Positions 36,880 through 46,151 are shown, numbered from the stretch's first letter. The stretch is 64,000 nt of DNA from an uncultured Aquimarina sp. (GCA_947495425.1 CANLYR010000017.1:1-64000); one strand, 5' to 3'. The notes: generated from the letters alone by a model not told the origin. Program-made: numbers and translations.

Positions 36880-38616
36880 ATGAAATACCCACCATTCCTC
36901 TACATAATACTCATATTTAATCTTGTTACCGTTAGCGGTCAAGAAGATATTGCTACCTACAAAAAAGACAGTATCCTGGTTGATAATTTACTTTCCAAGA
37001 TCGAAGATTATCACACAAAAAACATTGATAGTATATTAAAGTATGGAAAAAGTGCTTTAGAAATCTCAGAAAGAATAAATACAGTCGACCAACAATATAA
37101 GTTACATAGAATCTTGGGCATTACACTAGCCGAAAGAGGAAGTAAAGAAAACTATGATAAGGCAATATTACATTTTAAACGAGCATTGGAACTTAGTTCC
37201 AAAAAAGGAGACCAAGATCAAGTAGTTTCAATGACCAATAATTTATCAGGGGTACATTTCTATCAAGGTGATTTTTCTAAAGCCTTAAAGTACAATATTC
37301 AGGTTATCGAAGCCGCTAGGAAAATTAAAAAAGATACTGTTAGACATATAATGTTGGGAGCTTCATTTAATCTATCTGCTATGATTTACAAAAAAATTTT
37401 AATGCTGGATTCTTCCATGGTAAATTATAAAAGATCCGCTTCACATTATAAACTGAGTGACCCTATAGGGTATTCTACTGCATTAAATAATTTAGGGGCA
37501 TTACATTTGAATCAAGGAAATTATGAGGAATCTTTTGTATATTATAAAGAAGCGCTGGAGGGGGCAAAAAAAAATAATTCAAAGTTAAAAGAAGCTATTG
37601 TTATTCTTAATCTTGGAGAATTATTGATCAAATTAGAAAACTACCCCGAGGCTTTAAAATATTTTAAAAACGCATTAAAACTAAGTGCTGAAAATGGATA
37701 TAAAAGAAACCAACTATTGTCGTATGTAGGGTTAACTGAGACCTATTATTTTTTTAAAAAGAGGGATAGTGCTTCGTTGTATCTAAATCGTGCATTCTTA
37801 CTTTGTGATAGTCTTAAATCAATAGACGTAAAACAACGGTTATTATTTATTAAAGGAAACAGATTGCAGGAAGTTGGTGACTATGAATCGGCATCGAGCT
37901 ATTTTAAACTCCATAAAGAACTTAAAGACAGCCTAGATAACAACAATACTATTGCCAAAACAACCGGAGTTCTTATTAATAATCAACAAAAAGTAAGCGA
38001 AAAAAAGGTGGAAGGGTTACTAAGCCTTGTTTCAAAACAATATCGTTGGATTTATATTTTTATTATATCTATACTATTGCTCGGCATATTGACATATTTC
38101 ATTTTTAAAGGATATCGGTCACGATTAAAAACTTCGAGAATTGATAAAAAAATATTAGAGGCTTCGTTACAATCCGAAAAGGATAATAATGCGTATATCA
38201 ACAGAAAATTAGTAGCGGCTACTGCCAATCTTGCTTTAAAAACAGATTTATTGTCACAAGTACATGAATTATTGGGTCAAATTAAAAATCAACCATCTCA
38301 AAATTTGACAAAAGAGATTAATGAAACTCAAACTCAGATCAAAATCCAAAAAAATATGGATACCATGTGGAAAGAGTTTTTTACCCATTTTGAAGAAGTA
38401 CATCCCGAGTTTTTAAAATCTTTAAAGTCCAAATACGATATTACCCAACACGATTTAAAGATTTGTGCTTTTTTAAAAATGAATCTTTCTAATAAAGAAA
38501 TCTGCCAGTTAATGAATATTAATCCCACCACGGTACGTGTAAATATTCATCGCATAAAAAAGAAACTTAATATTCCCAAAGAAACCAGTGTAGTCGAATT
38601 TTTCTCTGTTAATTAA
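36880..38616 (+). CDS. Membrane-bound TPR regulator with LuxR-like HTH, paralogue
   Basis: The protein has 578 residues with the same plan: signal peptide (to VSGQ), periplasmic TPRs (about 40-345; EDYHTKNIDSIL, YPEALKYFKNALKL), a membrane span (WIYIFIISILLLGILTYFIF, about 389-408), a coiled coil and HTH (about 525-560). The C-terminal output part is almost the same as in its upstream neighbour, down to most DNA bases, from LQSEKDNNAYINRKL on. It follows after 89 bases without a terminator, so it may share that promoter. A perfect TTCGATCGAA palindrome lies in the gap at 36828-36837. Confidence 0.85.
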   Translation: MKYPPFLYIILIFNLVTVSGQEDIATYKKDSILVDNLLSKIEDYHTKNIDSILKYGKSALEISERINTVDQQYKLHRILGITLAERGSKENYDKAILHFKRALELSSKKGDQDQVVSMTNNLSGVHFYQGDFSKALKYNIQVIEAARKIKKDTVRHIMLGASFNLSAMIYKKILMLDSSMVNYKRSASHYKLSDPIGYSTALNNLGALHLNQGNYEESFVYYKEALEGAKKNNSKLKEAIVILNLGELLIKLENYPEALKYFKNALKLSAENGYKRNQLLSYVGLTETYYFFKKRDSASLYLNRAFLLCDSLKSIDVKQRLLFIKGNRLQEVGDYESASSYFKLHKELKDSLDNNNTIAKTTGVLINNQQKVSEKKVEGLLSLVSKQYRWIYIFIISILLLGILTYFIFKGYRSRLKTSRIDKKILEASLQSEKDNNAYINRKLVAATANLALKTDLLSQVHELLGQIKNQPSQNLTKEINETQTQIKIQKNMDTMWKEFFTHFEEVHPEFLKSLKSKYDITQHDLKICAFLKMNLSNKEICQLMNINPTTVRVNIHRIKKKLNIPKETSVVEFFSVN

Positions 38617-38659
38617 ATGTGATTCTATCCTTAATCCATCGATGCCGGTGTTTTAACTT

Positions 38660-38690
38660 CTGTCATCTCGAGCGAAGTCGAGAGGTTATC
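38660..38690. repeat. Dispersed-repeat-like palindrome
   Basis: TCTCGA (38666-38671), GCGAAG, then TCGAGA (38678-38683), preceded by TGTCA, looks like the common flavobacterial 'TGTCATCTCGAGCGAAGTCG' repeat (known from memory; not searched). It lies in the 303-base gap before the operator at 38776. Confidence 0.45.
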
Positions 38691-38775
38691 TACTAAACGA
38701 CTTGAATTGATGCTTTTTGTACTATTGGTTACAGAATACAAGAAGTGCCCTCTATAGTTCTCATTCATCGAAGCA

Positions 38776-38852
38776 TGAAACGTTTTTTACCACCGATGAA
38801 ACGTTTTGAAACGCTCTTTTTTCTTTTTTCTTTTGGTATTCTCATAATTTCG
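38776..38852 (+). promoter_or_regulatory. Three-site operator and promoter of the 1179-residue protein
   Basis: TGAAACGTTT (38776-38785), TGAAACGTTT (38797-38806) and TGAAACGCTC (38807-38816) have the same 21- and 10-base steps as at 32564. TAATTTCG is at 38845-38852, again 29 bases after the last site. The expected -33 position is only T-rich, with no TTG, as for an activator-dependent promoter. Wider identity with the 32561 region (GCATGAAACGTTTTTTACCA) shows that the two regions share an origin. Confidence 0.75.
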
Positions 38853-38919
38853 AACCAGTTGATATTTATATGATTATCAATTTATTAACTATTTTTTTAT
38901 AACTATTAAGACTGAAATT

Positions 38920-41900
38920 ATGAAATTAAAATTACGCCCAAAATCCATAAGGGTATTTTTACTCTTTTTTATAACTATGTGTAGCTTTTTTAACTCCTTT
39001 GGCCAATGTGAAGAATATACTAAAGGGAGATATTTGTTTGTTTTTAAACATGGTTCTTATAGTGAACAATTTGAGTACGATAGAAATTTGATTCCAGACA
39101 GATTAGGCCGTGACCCTTTTCCTAATTTAATATTACGAAGACCTCAGGGTGTATATCTACGACATCATAATTCATATATTAGATATCGATCGGGGTCAAG
39201 TTATGACCCTCCAGGAACGATTCTTGAAAGGTCGATTGCAATTGTAACATTTATAGATGTAAGGCCTGGCACAAATAATAATATTCGTAATATTGATGAT
39301 GCCATCGCTGCTGCAAAGACTAATCTGAGAAATTGGAATGTTACAAGCGCTGGAAAATTTAGAGATGGTCAAGGAGAAGGTAATCTTATGCAGAAATGGT
39401 CTATAGTAGGGACTCATAATGATAACTTACCACCTGATGTTTTTTTAACTTCAGATGAGATGGTTTTAAGTGAGGTAGAATTCTATAATTTTGATATGGA
39501 GTCATGGGAACTATTGTATGATAATGGTCCACTAGAAAACTGCTGCCCTGTATCCTCTTTATCTATAGAACCTACTGATTACCTGAAAAAAACGGATCCA
39601 GATACTAATTCCATTGTCAAGGATGTTTGGAATGCCGATGACGTATTTGATTTTACTAAAGCCTTTGAAATCAAAGATGAAAATGGTGATATTTTATCAG
39701 AAGAGGATAAGGAAAAGGTAAAATGGTATGTGTATGATCGTTCAAAAGCTCTTAATGAGGATTTTTGGATACATGTAAATCCAGACGATCCGTATAACAC
39801 ACCAGAAGAATATTACTTTAGTGGTACAAAGAACGTAGATCAATGGGGTAAAGTTAAAATTAAAGCGGAATATACATGTGACGGTGGTACCAGATCGATT
39901 AGTAATTTGTTTGAATTAGAGGTGTTAGATATAGGTATGTATTTCAGAAATGCTTTTGGAGATATTCTACGTTGGAATAAGGGAATCTATGATAAATACC
40001 CAGCAGCGTACAATGGTTTTTTCGATCCCAACAAAAATATCGTGATGCATTCTCATGGATGGCAGCCTGGCGCCAATGGCAGGCATAAAGATGACCCTGT
40101 AGCAAACCCAGAACGAGAACGACTAACAACTGAAGGTATTCAGGATTGGCATGATGATTATAACGTATTATTGTTTTTTTGGACACAAAGTGCGGAGCAT
40201 CTTAATGGTGTTACCCCCACATTTCTCAACTTTCTTAACCCAGCAGCAAGACCTATTAAAAATAACCCAAAATGGGTTCGCGAAAATGGTTCGGAAAGCA
40301 GAGTAGGAATGAAAACAGATCCCTTAGGAGTCGTTTGTGCAACTCAACTTGATGAACTCTTTACTACCACAGGGTTCGATCATTCTGCTAGAGAATTACG
40401 ATTGGTTGGGCATTCGTTTGGGGCTATCATGATGACCAAAGTATCTGAAGTTTTGGGTAATTCGAAAATAGATCGGTTAACATGGTTGGACCCAGCAACC
40501 ACCCCCTCATTTTTGAACTATTATAAAGATAATGTAATGGACAATCCATCAATATTACCTCCGATAGAATGGTATCAAAGCTCTGCCTATGATTATGCTT
40601 GGACTCCTTTTAGTGTTATTGTTAGTTATTTTGAAGAAAGAGATGTTTACAATAAGATGATATCAAACTCTACTTATGTAAGATTAGATCCTCTTTGGGA
40701 ACCTGGATATCCAACAGGAGATGGACTTTTACATGGAAGTGCTAGGGAGCATTATTATAAATCGTTAAAAGTGAATCAACCAATGGTCGTGAAAAGCGTT
40801 GAGTCAACACCATCTGGTTTTTTTGATTACAGTTGTCCAGACGGGACTATTAAATCACAAAGAATAACCAATTGGATAGCCGGAAATTCTATTACTCCAT
40901 TGTTTAATAGATGTTTCGAAATTGATGGACCAAGAAAAGGGCCTTCAGCTGCTGCAAGTCTAGAGGATTTACTTTTTTATAAAACTAGAACACTTGAACA
41001 GGTTTGGGGTACGACTACTGTATCTGTTGAAGATGATCGATATGCTGTTCGTCAAGCAGATCTTCAGGGGTATCAGATAGGACAATCTTATAACGAAGTA
41101 GATTTATCCATACAGGTCCAAGGTGATGTTGATAAAATTGTACTCAATTGGAATCCCAACAATACTCTTGGAAGATCTTTTGCAAATCAAAATGTAATCC
41201 AAGGCAAATCATCTGCAACGCCGAGTTACTTTCTGATTCTTAATGACCAAGAAAAAGTTATTGGGTTTTCAAATAGTAATACATATACCATTAAAGATTT
41301 AGAAGAAGATACAACATATAATTCTTTTATTATGCCCATTGGATCTGATGGTTATCCAACGGGATATGATAAAGTAGAGGTCAAAACTGTGCAACCTACC
41401 GCATTTAATATTGGGAGTATTACAGTAGACCAAAAAAATAAAGATACCTGGCACAAAGTTGATTTTTCATCGCCAATGTATCAACCCAGTGTGGTGGTAG
41501 GGCCACCTACTATTAATGGAGGTCAAAAGCTTACCATGAGAGTTAAAAATGTTACTAATTTTGGTTTTGAGTTTCAGTTCGATGAGTGGGATTATCTTGA
41601 TGGAGGACACGTAGCTGAGACCATAAGCTGGATAGCGGTTTCTAAAGATGTCACCAATGTTGGTGATGTACCATTGGTTACGGGGAATTTGGACAAAGTA
41701 AATCATGCGTTTCAACAAGTTGATTTTTCTAATGAGTTTACAGAGAAACCTGTGGTATTTACTCAGACAACTTCTTTTAATGACAGCTCTGCTGTGGTAA
41801 CACGAGTTAAAAATATTACAACCACCGGTTTCAAAGTTAGACTACAGGAAGAAGAGAAAAACGATGGTGAGCATGAAGATGAAACGGTTTCCTATATTGC

Positions 41901-42459
41901 ATTTACTCCAGGAGAATATGGGCTATCTGATGGTACCAAGATTGCTATCGGTATTGATTCTTTTAACCATAAATTTAAAACGCTAAGTTGGAGTAATTAT
42001 CAGGAAAATTCTTTGTTTTTTGTGGCATCGACACAGACGGTAAATGGAGGCGATCCGGTGAGTTTACGATATAGAAACCTGAGCAATACAGGCATAGAAC
42101 TTAAATTAGAAGAAGAACAATCTAAAGATACAGAAGTCTGGCATGCCAATGAGGAGGTAGGATATTTGATCTATGGTATGGAATCAATAGAAAATGCTTC
42201 ACGAGCTTCAAAAATAGCCAGTACCGATGCAGCTTTTAAATTGTTTCCAAACCCTACTACAGGAAAAATATTCCTGAATAGCGAGGTCGATATCAAAAAA
42301 GCTACAGTTCTAGATATAAATGGAAGGGTGCTATTGGACTTAGATGTAACCAATAAAAACCAAGAAATTGATGTTTCTGTTTTAAAATCAGGAATGTATG
42401 TGCTTACAATTATTACAGATCAAAATGAACAGAGAAGTCTAACATTCATCAAATCTTAA
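38920..42459 (+). CDS. Large T9SS protein with hydrolase-like and H-type-lectin-like repeats
   Basis: The protein has 1179 residues. A signal peptide ends near SFGQC. The middle has an alpha/beta-hydrolase nucleophile elbow, LVGHSFGAIM (about 494-503), with the upstream SHGWQPG oxyanion-type region (about 378). Three repeats of a W-H-x-V-D-F…RVKN…E-T-x-S-x-I-A pattern (about 843-905, 925-985, 1005-1065) resemble the H-type lectin fold. A type A sorting domain ends the protein (KLFPNPTTGKIFL, LKSGMYVLTI). It is probably a cell-surface lipase or esterase with sugar-binding modules. The substrate is unknown. It is controlled from the three-site operator. Confidence 0.75.
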   Translation: MKLKLRPKSIRVFLLFFITMCSFFNSFGQCEEYTKGRYLFVFKHGSYSEQFEYDRNLIPDRLGRDPFPNLILRRPQGVYLRHHNSYIRYRSGSSYDPPGTILERSIAIVTFIDVRPGTNNNIRNIDDAIAAAKTNLRNWNVTSAGKFRDGQGEGNLMQKWSIVGTHNDNLPPDVFLTSDEMVLSEVEFYNFDMESWELLYDNGPLENCCPVSSLSIEPTDYLKKTDPDTNSIVKDVWNADDVFDFTKAFEIKDENGDILSEEDKEKVKWYVYDRSKALNEDFWIHVNPDDPYNTPEEYYFSGTKNVDQWGKVKIKAEYTCDGGTRSISNLFELEVLDIGMYFRNAFGDILRWNKGIYDKYPAAYNGFFDPNKNIVMHSHGWQPGANGRHKDDPVANPERERLTTEGIQDWHDDYNVLLFFWTQSAEHLNGVTPTFLNFLNPAARPIKNNPKWVRENGSESRVGMKTDPLGVVCATQLDELFTTTGFDHSARELRLVGHSFGAIMMTKVSEVLGNSKIDRLTWLDPATTPSFLNYYKDNVMDNPSILPPIEWYQSSAYDYAWTPFSVIVSYFEERDVYNKMISNSTYVRLDPLWEPGYPTGDGLLHGSAREHYYKSLKVNQPMVVKSVESTPSGFFDYSCPDGTIKSQRITNWIAGNSITPLFNRCFEIDGPRKGPSAAASLEDLLFYKTRTLEQVWGTTTVSVEDDRYAVRQADLQGYQIGQSYNEVDLSIQVQGDVDKIVLNWNPNNTLGRSFANQNVIQGKSSATPSYFLILNDQEKVIGFSNSNTYTIKDLEEDTTYNSFIMPIGSDGYPTGYDKVEVKTVQPTAFNIGSITVDQKNKDTWHKVDFSSPMYQPSVVVGPPTINGGQKLTMRVKNVTNFGFEFQFDEWDYLDGGHVAETISWIAVSKDVTNVGDVPLVTGNLDKVNHAFQQVDFSNEFTEKPVVFTQTTSFNDSSAVVTRVKNITTTGFKVRLQEEEKNDGEHEDETVSYIAFTPGEYGLSDGTKIAIGIDSFNHKFKTLSWSNYQENSLFFVASTQTVNGGDPVSLRYRNLSNTGIELKLEEEQSKDTEVWHANEEVGYLIYGMESIENASRASKIASTDAAFKLFPNPTTGKIFLNSEVDIKKATVLDINGRVLLDLDVTNKNQEIDVSVLKSGMYVLTIITDQNEQRSLTFIKS

Positions 42460-42484
42460 GTATAAGATAGTGAAATAGGTTATC

Positions 42485-42540
42485 AAAAAGTCATGTCGTT
42501 GAACCCATAATAGATGGTGTGACTTTTTCTAAAAGTATAA
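42485..42540 (+). terminator. Terminator of the large T9SS gene
   Basis: AAAAAGTCA (42485-42493) pairs with TGACTTTTT (42530-42538) across a long loop with minor internal pairing. Confidence 0.55.
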
Positions 42541-42566
42541 AAAATAAAAAGAATTAATAATGCGTT

Positions 42567-42788
42567 ATGAGCACTTCAAAAAACAATACAACATATGTTG
42601 TCACAAATGAGATAGAAACCGTTTTAAAAATAGTTGAGAATTATATGGATAATTCCACCAAAGTGATTTATCATATTGATCAATTAATAGAAAATAAAAA
42701 TCTACCCGATTATTTGTATAAAACCCTTATTTCATTAAGAGATACCTATTCGATAAATATAATGAACGTTAAACGTTTTATGAGTTAA
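42567..42788 (+). CDS. Small protein of unknown function
   Basis: The protein has 73 residues and is predicted mostly helical (NEIETVLKIVENYMDNSTKVI, IENKNLPDYLYKTLISLRDT). There is no signal peptide and no family recognised. It is isolated, with a terminator before and after. Its normal composition and clean ATG support a real but undescribed gene. It may be transcribed by read-through from the large T9SS gene. Confidence 0.45.
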   Translation: MSTSKNNTTYVVTNEIETVLKIVENYMDNSTKVIYHIDQLIENKNLPDYLYKTLISLRDTYSINIMNVKRFMS

Positions 42789-42821
42789 AAGACTTTACAC
42801 TTGTATTTTGGGAATGAAAAC

Positions 42822-42854
42822 TAACCGTTTAGTGTTTGATAACCTAAGCGGTTA
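42822..42854. terminator. Bidirectional hairpin between convergent genes
   Basis: TAACCGTTTAG (42822-42832) pairs with CTAAGCGGTTA (42844-42854), with one wobble. On the minus strand it is followed by GTTTTC and fits a terminator of the miaE-like gene. On the plus strand the T-run is weak. Confidence 0.55.
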
Positions 42855-42866
42855 ATTCATTTATAG

Positions 42867-43448
42867 TTACCCATGCATCGTTTCTTTTTTGCTCAAGTCC
42901 TTCATGATTTGTGCTTCAAAAGTTAATAAATCCTGCCATTTTTTATCGACTTCTTCACGATTTCCGTATTGACGAGCAAAACCAAGAAACATGGTATAGT
43001 GATTTGCTTCACTAACCATAAGATCTTTATAAAACTTTGATAATTCCCGATCTTCTAACGCTTCGGATAATAGTTTAAAACGTTCACAACTTCTGGCTTC
43101 AATTAAGGCTGCGTATAATAGGCGATGTACCAGTTGTGTAGTTCTGCTTCCACCTTTTGGAAAAAAGGTCACTAATTTAAGTACATAATCGTCTTTTCGA
43201 TCTCGGCCCAGAACCCAACCTCGTGCAATGATTTTATCATGAACCACTTTAAAATGACTAATCTCTTCTTTTACCAACTTAGTCATTTCTTGTACAAGCT
43301 CTGTGTATTCTGGAAAACTCACAATAAGGGATATTGCCGTAGATGCGGCTTTTTGCTCACAGTATGCATGATCAACTAGAATTTCTTCAATGTTTTTTTC
43401 GACAATGTTAACCCATCTTGGGTCAGTTGGAAGTTTAAGACCTAACAT
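42867..43448 (-). CDS. miaE: tRNA-(ms2io6A)-hydroxylase-like protein, copy 1
   Basis: The protein has 193 residues. MiaE hydroxylates the isopentenyl group of ms2i6A at tRNA position 37 with a di-iron site. The ferritin-like carboxylate/His ligands are visible: EEILVDHAYCEQKAA (about 21-35), KEEISHFKVVH (about 65-75), IEARSCERFKLL (about 117) and SEANHYTMF (about 145). A second copy, with the same motifs, lies at 52760. The gene is preceded by a long hairpin (43480-43545). Confidence 0.9.
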   Translation of the reverse strand: MLGLKLPTDPRWVNIVEKNIEEILVDHAYCEQKAASTAISLIVSFPEYTELVQEMTKLVKEEISHFKVVHDKIIARGWVLGRDRKDDYVLKLVTFFPKGGSRTTQLVHRLLYAALIEARSCERFKLLSEALEDRELSKFYKDLMVSEANHYTMFLGFARQYGNREEVDKKWQDLLTFEAQIMKDLSKKETMHG

Positions 43449-43479
43449 TTTGATATATAAGTGTTTTTTTAAATAAAAA

Positions 43480-43545
43480 TATCCTGTTGGATATCAAAAA
43501 TTGATTAATTTATATAAGAATCAACTACGGATATACAACAGGATA
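43480..43545 (-). terminator. Long hairpin with 16-base arms
   Basis: TATCCTGTTGGATATC (43480-43495) and GATATACAACAGGATA (43530-43545) are complementary at 15 of 16 positions, and an inner TTGATT/AATCAA pair lies in the loop. On the minus strand ATTTTTATTT follows, so it probably terminates the lipoprotein gene. It could also sit in the 5' leader of the miaE-like gene 32 bases downstream. Confidence 0.6.
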
Positions 43546-43601
43546 AGATATAAAAATTAAAGTTGTTAATGTTAACTTTTATAATTCAAATTGAATTGAG
43601 T

Positions 43602-44093
43602 TTATTTTTTATCACCTACCTGAACTTTGATTTTTATAAACCCTGGAGATTTTCCTCCGTAGATTAATGTCGGGAAAGGTGATAACAAATCATAATCATA
43701 TTCATTTACAGTATTTATTTTACTGTGCACACCATACGTGGCAAAAACTTCTATTTTTTCAGAAGTTGTTGATGTTTTAGATTTTGCTGAATTCGAGACT
43801 AGTTTAATCTCATGTTCACTAGAGTTCTTTTGCAAATCAATAGCAACTGTGTTGTCCACGCTATTTTTTTTGACTAATTTATTGTTGTAATAGACATCAA
43901 ATTTTGTTTCAGCCAAAGCCTTCCAGCCTATATGTAATGGCTTTGAAGTAATTTGATTTTCATCTAATTGCAAAGTAAGCAGAACAGGGTCTACATTTGT
44001 TAGCTCTTCAGATACATTATCCTGATTATCACTACTACATGAATAGAATAAAGAAATCCCCAGAGCTCCTAATAAAAGTAATGTTTTTCTCAT
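43602..44093 (-). CDS. Lipoprotein of unknown function
   Basis: The protein has 163 residues. The lipobox SLFYSC-SSDN puts the lipidated Cys near residue 19. The Ser/Asp after Cys resembles the surface-export signal of Bacteroidota lipoproteins (an acidic stretch soon after the Cys), though weakly. The body is beta-rich (KFDVYYNNKLVKKNS, EHEIKLVSNSA), like a single Ig-like fold. The C-terminus is GFIKIKVQVG. No family assigned. Confidence 0.7.
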   Translation of the reverse strand: MRKTLLLLGALGISLFYSCSSDNQDNVSEELTNVDPVLLTLQLDENQITSKPLHIGWKALAETKFDVYYNNKLVKKNSVDNTVAIDLQKNSSEHEIKLVSNSAKSKTSTTSEKIEVFATYGVHSKINTVNEYDYDLLSPFPTLIYGGKSPGFIKIKVQVGDKK

Positions 44094-44230
44094 TTTATTT
44101 TGGGTTATTTATGGTTTAAACGTATCAAAAATACGTTAAAATGCTGATTTATAATAAAATTCCCCGATTTTAACATAATAATAATTCAAACTTTTAATAA
44201 AAATAGTCAAAAAATACGATAATAATTGGA

Positions 44231-46036
44231 TTACAGATCCAAATCAAAATCAGCTCGTAATTTATCAATTAAGGGGTTTTTTTCCCGCAGTTTTTCATAT
44301 TTATCCTGTGGAGTAAAAGCATATTTTTTAGAAGCTTGCTCATTCACCATAATCTTAAGTTCAATACTGTAATTGTCTAGTTTCTTGTACAAGAACTGTA
44401 ACAATCCAGATTGTGCAGCTTCAAGATCAACTTTCATTGATTGATTGGGTAACTCTAAACAAATTGTAAAACCATCTAGTGTTGGGATATTCATGGCAAA
44501 CATAGACCCGATGATACGCTCTCCTTTTTTATCCTGTAGTTTACCATACTCAATCCAACCGGCTTGCATTTTGGTTTCGGTAAATACCTCTGTAGGAAGA
44601 TTCTTAGGGTCTATTACTTTTTCTTCTTTACGTTCTTCGTGCTCTTTTTTCTTTCGTATACTACTTAATGATAATCCAGAAGTCTTTCGTTCTCTTCCTA
44701 CAAAAGGAGATTTCTTTTCTACAGTTACTTGGGTTTGGGTAGCGGTTGAATGTTCAGAATTATTTTTTTCTTCAATACGTGATTCTGTACTTTCAGTAGC
44801 GTTAATTGGCTTATCAATTGCGGTTCCTAATTGCCCTTCAGTTTCTTGCGTTTTTACTATTTGAGTACTTTCTACGACACTTTGTTTCGTTTCTGAAAGA
44901 ATTTTAATAGGAACAATTCCTTTTTCTTTAAAATAAGAAGGAGGAATTATATAGGGTTGGTCATTTTTTTTTTCTCCATCCTGTAGAAGGATAGAGGCAA
45001 GTTGCATTAAACATAACTCAACGAGCAATCTTTGATTACGACTGGTTTTATATTTTAAATCACAATCGTTTGCGAGTTCTATGCCTTTGATTAAGAAATC
45101 ATGCGCCGATTTTTGGGATTGCTCATGATATTTAGCCTTTGTTTGCTCTCCAACTTCGAGTAGAGATAATGTTGCAGGGTTTTTACAAACTAATAAGTCT
45201 CTAAAATGTGAGGCTAAACCTGCTATAAAATGATGCCCATCAAACCCCTGAGCTAGAATATCATTAAAGGTTACCAATAATTGCGGAATATTGTTCTGTA
45301 GTATTAAATCTGTAGTCTTAAAGTATGTTTCATAGTCCAGCACATTAAGATTTTCGGTAACAGCCTGTCTGGTTAGGTTTTTTCCACTAAAACTTACAAC
45401 TCTGTCAAATATAGACAATGCATCACGCATAGCGCCATCTGCTTTTTGTGCGATAATTTGTAGCGCATCTTCATCTGCAGTAATTCCTTCTTGGGCTGCA
45501 ACCTGCATGAGATGATTTTTGGCATCTGTAACAGTAATTCGTTTAAAATCAAATATCTGACAACGAGATAAAATCGTTGGTATGATTTTATGCTTTTCGG
45601 TAGTTGCAAGAATAAAAATAGCATGTTTTGGAGGTTCCTCTAATGTCTTTAAAAAAGCATTAAAAGCTGCCTGTGACAGCATATGAACCTCATCTATGAT
45701 GTATACCTTATATTGTCCTACTTGTGGAGGAATACGCACCTGATCAATTAGACTTCTAATATCATCCACAGAATTGTTTGATGCTGCATCAAGTTCAAAA
45801 ATATTGAAAGCAAAATCTTCATCTGGATGTTCATTTCCATCTTGATTAATCGTTTTTGCCAAGATGCGAGCACACGATGTTTTACCGACTCCTCTAGGTC
45901 CGGTGAACAGTAGCGCCTGAGCTAAATGATTGTTTTCAATCGCATTGAGTAGCGTATTGGTAATAGCCTGCTGCCCCACGACATCTTTGAATGTTTGAGG
46001 TCTGTATTTGCGTGCAGATACTATAAAATGCTCCAT
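44231..46036 (-). CDS. dnaX: DNA polymerase III subunit gamma/tau
   Basis: The protein has 601 residues. The AAA+ clamp-loader ATPase occupies the N-terminal part: Walker A GPRGVGKTSC (about 46-55), Walker B VYIIDEVHML (about 112), sensor/SRC motif ILSRCQIFDF. The central and C-terminal parts hold the collar and a low-complexity acidic/basic linker (about 370-480). The Cys4 zinc loop seen between Walker A and ELDAASNN in many DnaX proteins is absent: the segment reads NQDGNEHPDEDFAFN. No frameshift signal for a short gamma form is obvious. It loads the sliding clamp during replication. Confidence 0.95.
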   Translation of the reverse strand: MEHFIVSARKYRPQTFKDVVGQQAITNTLLNAIENNHLAQALLFTGPRGVGKTSCARILAKTINQDGNEHPDEDFAFNIFELDAASNNSVDDIRSLIDQVRIPPQVGQYKVYIIDEVHMLSQAAFNAFLKTLEEPPKHAIFILATTEKHKIIPTILSRCQIFDFKRITVTDAKNHLMQVAAQEGITADEDALQIIAQKADGAMRDALSIFDRVVSFSGKNLTRQAVTENLNVLDYETYFKTTDLILQNNIPQLLVTFNDILAQGFDGHHFIAGLASHFRDLLVCKNPATLSLLEVGEQTKAKYHEQSQKSAHDFLIKGIELANDCDLKYKTSRNQRLLVELCLMQLASILLQDGEKKNDQPYIIPPSYFKEKGIVPIKILSETKQSVVESTQIVKTQETEGQLGTAIDKPINATESTESRIEEKNNSEHSTATQTQVTVEKKSPFVGRERKTSGLSLSSIRKKKEHEERKEEKVIDPKNLPTEVFTETKMQAGWIEYGKLQDKKGERIIGSMFAMNIPTLDGFTICLELPNQSMKVDLEAAQSGLLQFLYKKLDNYSIELKIMVNEQASKKYAFTPQDKYEKLREKNPLIDKLRADFDLDL

Positions 46037-46151
46037 TACTGCAAAGTTATAAATTGCTTACAAATAATAAATTTTGGACTTAGGTTTTTATCTTTAGTTA
46101 TTAACAGAAAAAAATAATCCTAAATTCAGAATTCAGAACTAAGAATTATAA

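Noticed and set aside
43480-43545. Long hairpin as a shared control element of both MiaE-like genes
   Set aside because: It has a T-run on the minus strand and fits a terminator of the lipoprotein gene. Its arms share no sequence with the repeat before the second copy.
44445-44864. Plus-strand 139-codon frame inside dnaX
   Set aside because: It is antisense to a well-supported gene, has no similarity or promoter, and is best explained as a shadow frame.
46100-46150. Repeated TTCAGAATTCAGAA tract before rnpB as a regulatory site
   Set aside because: It looks like low-complexity or dispersed sequence, and only the TACTTTTG core beside the RNA start has support.
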